DNA of 64,000 bases from assembly GCA_902634405.1 (NCBI GenBank), contig CACPJY010000004.1:1-64000 (forward strand), given 5' to 3'. Numbering within the stretch: position 1 is the stretch's first letter; every line of letters starts with the position of its first letter. Source of the stretch: an uncultured Synechococcaceae cyanobacterium (lineage in GTDB: Bacteria; Cyanobacteriota; Cyanobacteriia; PCC-6307; Cyanobiaceae). Below the pieces are notes generated by a model. The model had not been told where the DNA came from. It saw nothing but the letters and a program-made list of their open reading frames with translations, and made no database searches. Of this stretch, positions 59,649 through 64,000 are shown piece by piece. The translations under genes were made by a program, and so were the position numbers.

Positions 59649-60772
59649 TGACTTCTTTAGAAGATAATGGGGAAGTCTCTCTCCCTTTACCTAGGCTAGA
59701 GGTTAGGAATCTCCATGCTTATCAAGCTCCTTTAGAAGGCAGGCGAAAATTATTGCGACTTGATTTTAATGAGAATACAGCTGGCCCAAGTCCTCTGGTT
59801 CTTAAAGCTCTTAAATCAATTTCTAGTTCTGAGATAGCCATTTACCCAGAATATGACGGCTTACGAGAAGCTGTGATCAACAATTTAAGCAAGCAGGGCG
59901 TTGCTTTGCCGTTAGCACCAGATCAAGTGGCTTGTTTTAATGGTGTTGATGCTGCAATACGCTCGGTTTTTCATGCATATGGCGACCGTGGAGATTTACT
60001 CCTAACGACAACTCCTACTTTTGGATATTATTCACCGTGTGCAGAAGTACAAGGGATGCGTACTTTGGCAATTCCCTATGAGGGAGAGTGCTTTGCTTTT
60101 CCCTTTAGGCAGATCAAAGAAGCTCTTGTAAGCAAATCTCCACGAATTTTAGTCATCTGCAATCCCAATAACCCTACTGGGACACGTTTATCACCTCATG
60201 AAATTGTTGAACTTGCAGAGTTATCACCGCATAGTTTGGTTGTAGTTGATGAGTTATATGAGGCTTTTACTGGAGACAGCCTTTTGCCATTTCTTAATTT
60301 TAAGAGGACTCCCAATGTTGTAATTCTCCGCTCTTTATCTAAGACAGCAGGCTTGGCAGGATTGAGATTTGGTTATGCAATTGGTCAATCTGAAATCGTT
60401 GGTTACTTGAATCGTGTTGTCGGACCATATGACATCAATAGCTTTGCAGTTACAGCAGCTTTTGCAGCTTTAGAAGATCAGGCATATGTCGACTCTTATG
60501 TGAAAAAAGTTTTGAGTGCTAAAAAATGGATTGGTGAAAAATTAAAGGACAGTGCTTTTCGCCACCATTTAGATGGAGGTAATTATTTTTTGGTTTGGCC
60601 TAAAAATAATCCTATTGAGACTGAGCTTGCTCTGAGAAAGGAGGGAATATTAGTTAGAAATATGAGAGGAAAGCCTTTAATAGAAGGGTCGTTAAGAGTC
60701 AGTGTTGGCACTATCGATCAGATGCAACAATTTTGGGAGTGCTTTTCAAAAATAGAGGAATTAGATCTTTGA
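59648..60772 (+). CDS. hisC: Histidinol-phosphate aminotransferase-like enzyme
   Basis: PLP aminotransferase, about 374 residues from the ATG at 59648, which overlaps the argS stop by one base (TAATG). Visible marks are RLDFNENTAGPSP, NPNNPTGTRL, VVDELYEAF and the Lys region RSLSKTAGLAGLRFGYAIG with the Lys at about 231. This is a HisC-family pattern, but the substrate may be another imidazole or aromatic amino acid; a histidine role is the most likely. It converges with the MBL-fold gene. Confidence 0.85.
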   Translation: MTSLEDNGEVSLPLPRLEVRNLHAYQAPLEGRRKLLRLDFNENTAGPSPLVLKALKSISSSEIAIYPEYDGLREAVINNLSKQGVALPLAPDQVACFNGVDAAIRSVFHAYGDRGDLLLTTTPTFGYYSPCAEVQGMRTLAIPYEGECFAFPFRQIKEALVSKSPRILVICNPNNPTGTRLSPHEIVELAELSPHSLVVVDELYEAFTGDSLLPFLNFKRTPNVVILRSLSKTAGLAGLRFGYAIGQSEIVGYLNRVVGPYDINSFAVTAAFAALEDQAYVDSYVKKVLSAKKWIGEKLKDSAFRHHLDGGNYFLVWPKNNPIETELALRKEGILVRNMRGKPLIEGSLRVSVGTIDQMQQFWECFSKIEELDL

Positions 60773-60817
60773 AATCTATGCATTGAAAATATTTATCCAA
60801 CTCTCTTCTTGGTTAAG

Positions 60818-61576
60818 CTAATCCATTAAATGTATCACCATTTCTTCACCAGATTTATTTGCAAGCTTGAGAATTTTACCAGGCTTATTTGTTTTGATAT
60901 CTTTCATTGCCTCTAGAAAAGGTTTTAGGCCTGTAAGGTCGCAATTTTTTGGAGCTTTTCGGTTTAAATATTGAACAGGAATTACATTCTTAGGATTAAT
61001 TCTTTTAATAATTGCAGCTGCTTCTTCACCGTTGTAAACCTTGGCACCTCCACCAACGCCTATTACAAGAACATCTGGTCTCCCTAATAAAACTTGACCC
61101 TCGCCATTCAGTTTTCCTGCAGTGCTTCCAAGATGAGCAAACGAAAGACCACCTTGTTCCCACCTCCAAAGTGTTGCATTCCCAAAACGTCGACCACCTA
61201 CTCGGTCGTGGGGAGATGCAAAGCCTTCTATTTTGAGCCCATGAAGTCTGTAGGAACCAGGCTCGACTAGAAATGTTCCTTTTGCTGTTCGTGCTCCCTC
61301 ATCAGCCAAGTTAGAGCTCGCAAGAATTACATCAACTGAAACCCTTGGTTCATTGAGCCCATTGGCGCATCCAACTGCTTTAAAAGGATTTAGTAAAACT
61401 TTTTTACCGCTACCTTCAATCAATAAAGAACTATGCCCAAAATTTGTAATTGTTATATCACCAGCCATTGCACTTAGTGTCGGTGATATAGAGAGGCCTA
61501 AAGTTGTAAAAAACCTAATAGCCATCTGTTTTTTGCTGGAGATTCTATGTACTGGGAATTTCATGGGTAGATGCAA
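60818..61576 (-). CDS. Metallo-beta-lactamase-fold protein with signal-like N-terminus and degenerate metal site
   Basis: UlaG/YtnP-like MBL-fold of about 252 residues. A basic N-terminus and hydrophobic segment (AIRFFTTLGLSISPTLSAMA) look like a signal peptide. The fold is visible as ITITNFGHSSLLIEGSGKKV, FASPHDRVGG and PKNVIPVQY. The place of HxHxDH reads ASSNLADEG, so several metal ligands are lost and the protein is probably not a hydrolase in the usual sense. A second M (MKFPVHR) 4 codons later may be the start. Confidence 0.75.
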   Translation of the reverse strand: MHLPMKFPVHRISSKKQMAIRFFTTLGLSISPTLSAMAGDITITNFGHSSLLIEGSGKKVLLNPFKAVGCANGLNEPRVSVDVILASSNLADEGARTAKGTFLVEPGSYRLHGLKIEGFASPHDRVGGRRFGNATLWRWEQGGLSFAHLGSTAGKLNGEGQVLLGRPDVLVIGVGGGAKVYNGEEAAAIIKRINPKNVIPVQYLNRKAPKNCDLTGLKPFLEAMKDIKTNKPGKILKLANKSGEEMVIHLMD

Positions 61577-61596
61577 TGAGATTTCATGAACTGTTT

Positions 61597-62187
61597 TTAT
61601 TGTGCAAGTGCTAAAAAGTTACTGAGTAATTTATGACCAGATTCGGTGAGCACACTTTCAGGATGAAATTGAACACCTTGTAAATGGGGCAAGGTTTTGT
61701 GTAGGAGCCCCATAATGGTTCCATCTTCTAACCAGGCAGTGATTTCAAGGCAATCTGGAAGGTTGTCAGGATCTGCGACCAAGCTGTGATAGCGAGTGGC
61801 TGTTAGTGGTTGAGGCAGCCCAGTAAATATGCCTTTTCCATCGTGCAAGACGGGAGAAGTCTTGCCATGCATGAGTTCTTTGGCTCGGATGATTTTCCCT
61901 CCATATGCTTGAGCTAATGCTTGATGTCCAAGGCAGACGCCAAGCATCGGAATTTGCTGAGCGAGTGTATCAAGTACTTCTAAACAGATTCCAGATTGAT
62001 TTGGATCACCAGGACCTGGAGAAAGTATTATTCCATCAGGCTTTAATTCTTGAATTTGTTTAATAGAAATTGCATCATTCCGTTTTACAATCACTTTGGA
62101 AGCAATTGTAAAATCATTCGCTAGCTCACCTAGATATTGCACTAAGTTGAAGGTAAAGCTGTCGTAATTGTCAATAACTAAAAGCAT
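61597..62187 (-). CDS. trpG: Anthranilate/aminodeoxychorismate synthase glutaminase (TrpG/PabA)
   Basis: Class I glutamine amidotransferase giving ammonia to anthranilate synthase or to PabB. The 196 residues have [28 protein letters not shown], the Cys nucleophile in [15 protein letters not shown] and HPES at the end. TrpG and PabA often are one shared protein, so either name may apply. It is followed on the minus strand by the MBL gene and preceded by dgkA (6 nt). Confidence 0.94.
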   Translation of the reverse strand: MLLVIDNYDSFTFNLVQYLGELANDFTIASKVIVKRNDAISIKQIQELKPDGIILSPGPGDPNQSGICLEVLDTLAQQIPMLGVCLGHQALAQAYGGKIIRAKELMHGKTSPVLHDGKGIFTGLPQPLTATRYHSLVADPDNLPDCLEITAWLEDGTIMGLLHKTLPHLQGVQFHPESVLTESGHKLLSNFLALAQ

Positions 62188-62193
62188 TTTCTT

Positions 62194-62652
62194 TTATAGA
62201 CCTAATCGAATTAATAGTGGAGGTAGAAGTAATAAAACTGCTATAACTACTGAAACTATCGAGGCTATTAATACGGCAGCAGCAGCACAATCTTTGGCTA
62301 TGCGAGCTAACGGATGGAAACGCCGCCCAATAGCAAGGTCTACAGCAGCTTCAATAGAAGTATTTAGCAATTCAAGGACTAACACTCCTGCGACTGTCAG
62401 CACAATAATTGCTAGTTGGGGAGGTTCTAAATTCAGCCATAGAGCTAATAAAAAGACTAAGCACCCTACAATTACATGGATTCGGAAATTTCTTTGAGTT
62501 CCGAATCCATACGCAATTCCTTGAATTGCGTAACGGAAACTAGAAGGGAGATCACCTGCTATTCGCCAAGCTCCTCTGCGGGCTGCTTTATGGCCCTGAC
62601 TGGACAAGGTAGTAATTTCCTCTGGAATCAGGTCTGATTTCTTGTTAATCAT
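62194..62652 (-). CDS. dgkA: Diacylglycerol/undecaprenol kinase (DgkA family)
   Basis: Small membrane kinase of about 152 residues. The characteristic motif ELLNTSIEAAVDLAIG, then ARIAKDCAAAAVLIASI, is the Gram-positive/cyanobacterial DgkA pattern where Glu residues coordinate Mg-ATP, with three membrane helices. Substrate may be undecaprenol rather than diacylglycerol. It lies in a minus-strand series with ybeY (9-nt gap). Confidence 0.92.
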   Translation of the reverse strand: MINKKSDLIPEEITTLSSQGHKAARRGAWRIAGDLPSSFRYAIQGIAYGFGTQRNFRIHVIVGCLVFLLALWLNLEPPQLAIIVLTVAGVLVLELLNTSIEAAVDLAIGRRFHPLARIAKDCAAAAVLIASIVSVVIAVLLLLPPLLIRLGL

Positions 62653-62661
62653 TGATTTCTA

Positions 62662-63252
62662 CTAGGTAATGCCCCCTTGGCAAGGAAGATTACCGTCGAT
62701 GCTCAGTAAATGCTCTTGGAATTTCAACATCTCTTCTAGTTTATTTTCATTGGGATGGTCCCATCCTAAAAGATGTAATAGTCCATGACTAACAAGCCAG
62801 CGCAGTTCTTTTTGGGGAGAGTGGTCATTTTGTTGAGCTTGGCGAACCGCAGTGGGAATAGACACAATTATGTCTCCTATCTCTATCGAATACTCTGAGG
62901 GATTATAGAAGAATTGGTTGTCTAATGCTGGGAAAGATAGAACATCGGTTGGTTGATTTTGTTTGCGCCAAGTTGAATTAAGATCTGCAATTGTTATATC
63001 GTTAGTAAACTGTAAGCCTAAGCTAATTGATGAACTCCTAAGTAAGATCTCTGGACATAGGTCTTTTTTTTCTTCTTTTATTACTTCAAGCCATATTTTT
63101 ATATATTCCTGCCATTGCTTTGAATCTAATAGAATATCATTCCGAATTAAATGGCTGAATTCTACTAATATTTCTTTAGGAGGTGGAATAAATGCTAAAT
63201 CAACTGAAAGATCTTTTTGATGTTTAACCTTCTGATTTTTTCTCTTTTTCAT
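62662..63252 (-). CDS. ybeY: Endoribonuclease YbeY
   Basis: rRNA-processing and quality-control RNase, a zinc metalloenzyme. The motif HGLLHLLGWDH (three His) is present, with NSTWRKQNQPTDVLSFP before it. The 196 residues include a basic N-terminus (KKRKNQKVKHQK). The order DUF3285-ybeY-dgkA-trpG is on one strand with gaps of 4-nt overlap, 9 and 6 nt. Confidence 0.94.
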   Translation of the reverse strand: MKKRKNQKVKHQKDLSVDLAFIPPPKEILVEFSHLIRNDILLDSKQWQEYIKIWLEVIKEEKKDLCPEILLRSSSISLGLQFTNDITIADLNSTWRKQNQPTDVLSFPALDNQFFYNPSEYSIEIGDIIVSIPTAVRQAQQNDHSPQKELRWLVSHGLLHLLGWDHPNENKLEEMLKFQEHLLSIDGNLPCQGGIT

Positions 63253-63440
63253 TGAGGAATGTTAGGACGTCCCAGCCATGCAAGAAGTACAATCAGGCCT
63301 ACGCAGCCAATACCAGTTAGTCCAAAATGAATTAGACTTTGATTGCCTTTTCGTACCATATTTTTCATCGCTAGCTTGACAAAGCTTGGAGAAGATTGTG
63401 CTTCTTCTTTCCTAGTTTTTGGTTTTAGATCTTGGGACAT
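63249..63440 (-). CDS. Small DUF3285-type single-span membrane protein
   Basis: 63 residues from the ATG at 63440 (MSQDLKPKTRKEE); the frame is open to 63467, overlapping prfB. The N-terminal half is polar and the second half has one membrane span (QSLIHFGLTGIGCVGLIVLLAWLGR). The pattern SFVKLAMKNMVRKG with a following span matches the cyanobacterial DUF3285 family, of unknown function. It overlaps the ybeY start by 4 nt. Confidence 0.75.
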   Translation of the reverse strand: MSQDLKPKTRKEEAQSSPSFVKLAMKNMVRKGNQSLIHFGLTGIGCVGLIVLLAWLGRPNIPQ

Positions 63441-63447
63441 GATTGTT

Positions 63448-64000
63448 CTATAATTCATTGATTGCATGTCCTGTTAGGTTCACACCCTGATGGAGTAGTG
63501 CATGCATAAAAGAATCTAAGTCTCCGTCCATGACTGCTTGAACATCTGTTGTTTCTTTTGAGGTTCGTAAATCTTTGACCATTTGATAAGGGTGAAATAC
63601 ATAGTTGCGAATTTGATTTCCCCATGCTGCTTCAACTATGTCACCACGAATATCTGCTATTTCGGCAGCTCTTTGTTCCTCTGCAATAACCAATAACTTG
63701 GCTTTTAAAAGAGCTAAAGCTTTTTCTTTGTTTTGTAGTTGAGACCTTTCTTGAGTGCACCGTACGGCTAACCCTGTTGGGATGTGCAGTATTCGAACAG
63801 CAGTTTCCACTTTGTTGACATTTTGCCCACCTGCTCCTCCTGACCTGCTAGTGCTTATTTCTAGATCTTTTTCAGGGATTTCTAAAGTGATTTCATTTTC
63901 AAGATATGGCATTACTTCAACCCCTGCAAAACTTGTTTGACGTTTGGAATTTGCATTGAAAGGAGAAATCCTTACTAAACGATGTGTCCCTTTTTCATGT
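63448..64000 (-). CDS. prfB: Peptide chain release factor 2, C-terminal part (cut by window edge)
   Basis: Terminates translation at UGA and UAA. The frame runs on to the window edge, so only the C-terminal ~184 residues are seen. The GGQ motif ([12 protein letters not shown]) that enters the peptidyl transferase centre is intact, and the upstream [15 protein letters not shown] is the RF2 pattern. The N-terminal domain and any programmed +1 frameshift site lie outside. It is the upstream end of the minus-strand series ending in trpG. Confidence 0.95.
   Translation of the reverse strand, partial: HEKGTHRLVRISPFNANSKRQTSFAGVEVMPYLENEITLEIPEKDLEISTSRSGGAGGQNVNKVETAVRILHIPTGLAVRCTQERSQLQNKEKALALLKAKLLVIAEEQRAAEIADIRGDIVEAAWGNQIRNYVFHPYQMVKDLRTSKETTDVQAVMDGDLDSFMHALLHQGVNLTGHAINEL

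Overview
The window looks like a stretch of chromosome from a marine picocyanobacterium, most likely a low-light Prochlorococcus. I infer this from the AT-rich but not extreme base composition, the tight gene packing, the many small picocyanobacterial-type unknown proteins, and the gene content: a Flv1/Flv3 flavodiiron pair, acyl-lipid delta-9 desaturases, a chorismate lyase of the cyanobacterial type and DUF2079/DUF3285 proteins. No strain can be assigned by eye. The region is mainly core chromosome. I saw no rRNA, tRNA, CRISPR array, prophage or insertion sequence.

Layout. 0-7 kb: the end of a TRAP transporter operon (substrate-binding protein cut by the window edge, small and large permeases), then flv3-flv1 and an FMN-reductase-like gene, a likely electron-sink module. 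7-15 kb: two small unknown genes, the glycine cleavage genes gcvP and gcvH with a PLP-dependent lyase upstream, then two related delta-9 desaturases flanking an opposing gene with an HTH-like segment. 15-24 kb: rplI-dnaB-mnmG-chorismate lyase, a SprT-like metalloprotein with an uncharted 33-residue membrane ORF overlapping its end, and ligA followed by a 50-residue ORF. 24-34 kb: valS with a DedA/TMEM64-type gene, a cluster of small unknown genes, a DUF2079 membrane protein, a UbiB-family kinase and enolase. 34-42 kb: gloA, a ClpB-type disaggregase, then secE-nusG-rplK-rplA-rplJ-rplL with structured leaders and a double terminator. 42-52 kb: RNase HI with an extra C-terminal domain, pyrD, a CobD-like aminotransferase converging on murG, pgk, a stress protein, ylqF, rluD and a double-ATPase ABC protein. 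52-64 kb: a bifunctional (p)ppGpp enzyme, mnmE, nadC, argS, hisC, a degenerate metallo-beta-lactamase-fold protein, trpG/pabA, dgkA, ybeY, a DUF3285 protein and the 3' end of prfB at the window edge.

The most noteworthy items are mostly small or structural: a C10 homopolymer that decides the C-terminus of an unknown membrane-anchored protein; an 18-bp perfect inverted repeat lying inside the coding ends of two convergent genes; three consecutive hairpins between nusG and rplK; an L10-type leader before rplJ; a wHTH-like extension on RNase HI; and three short ORFs of 33, 50 and 57 residues. I found no clearly new multi-gene system. The best place to look for one is the cluster of unknown genes at 27.3-31.7 kb.
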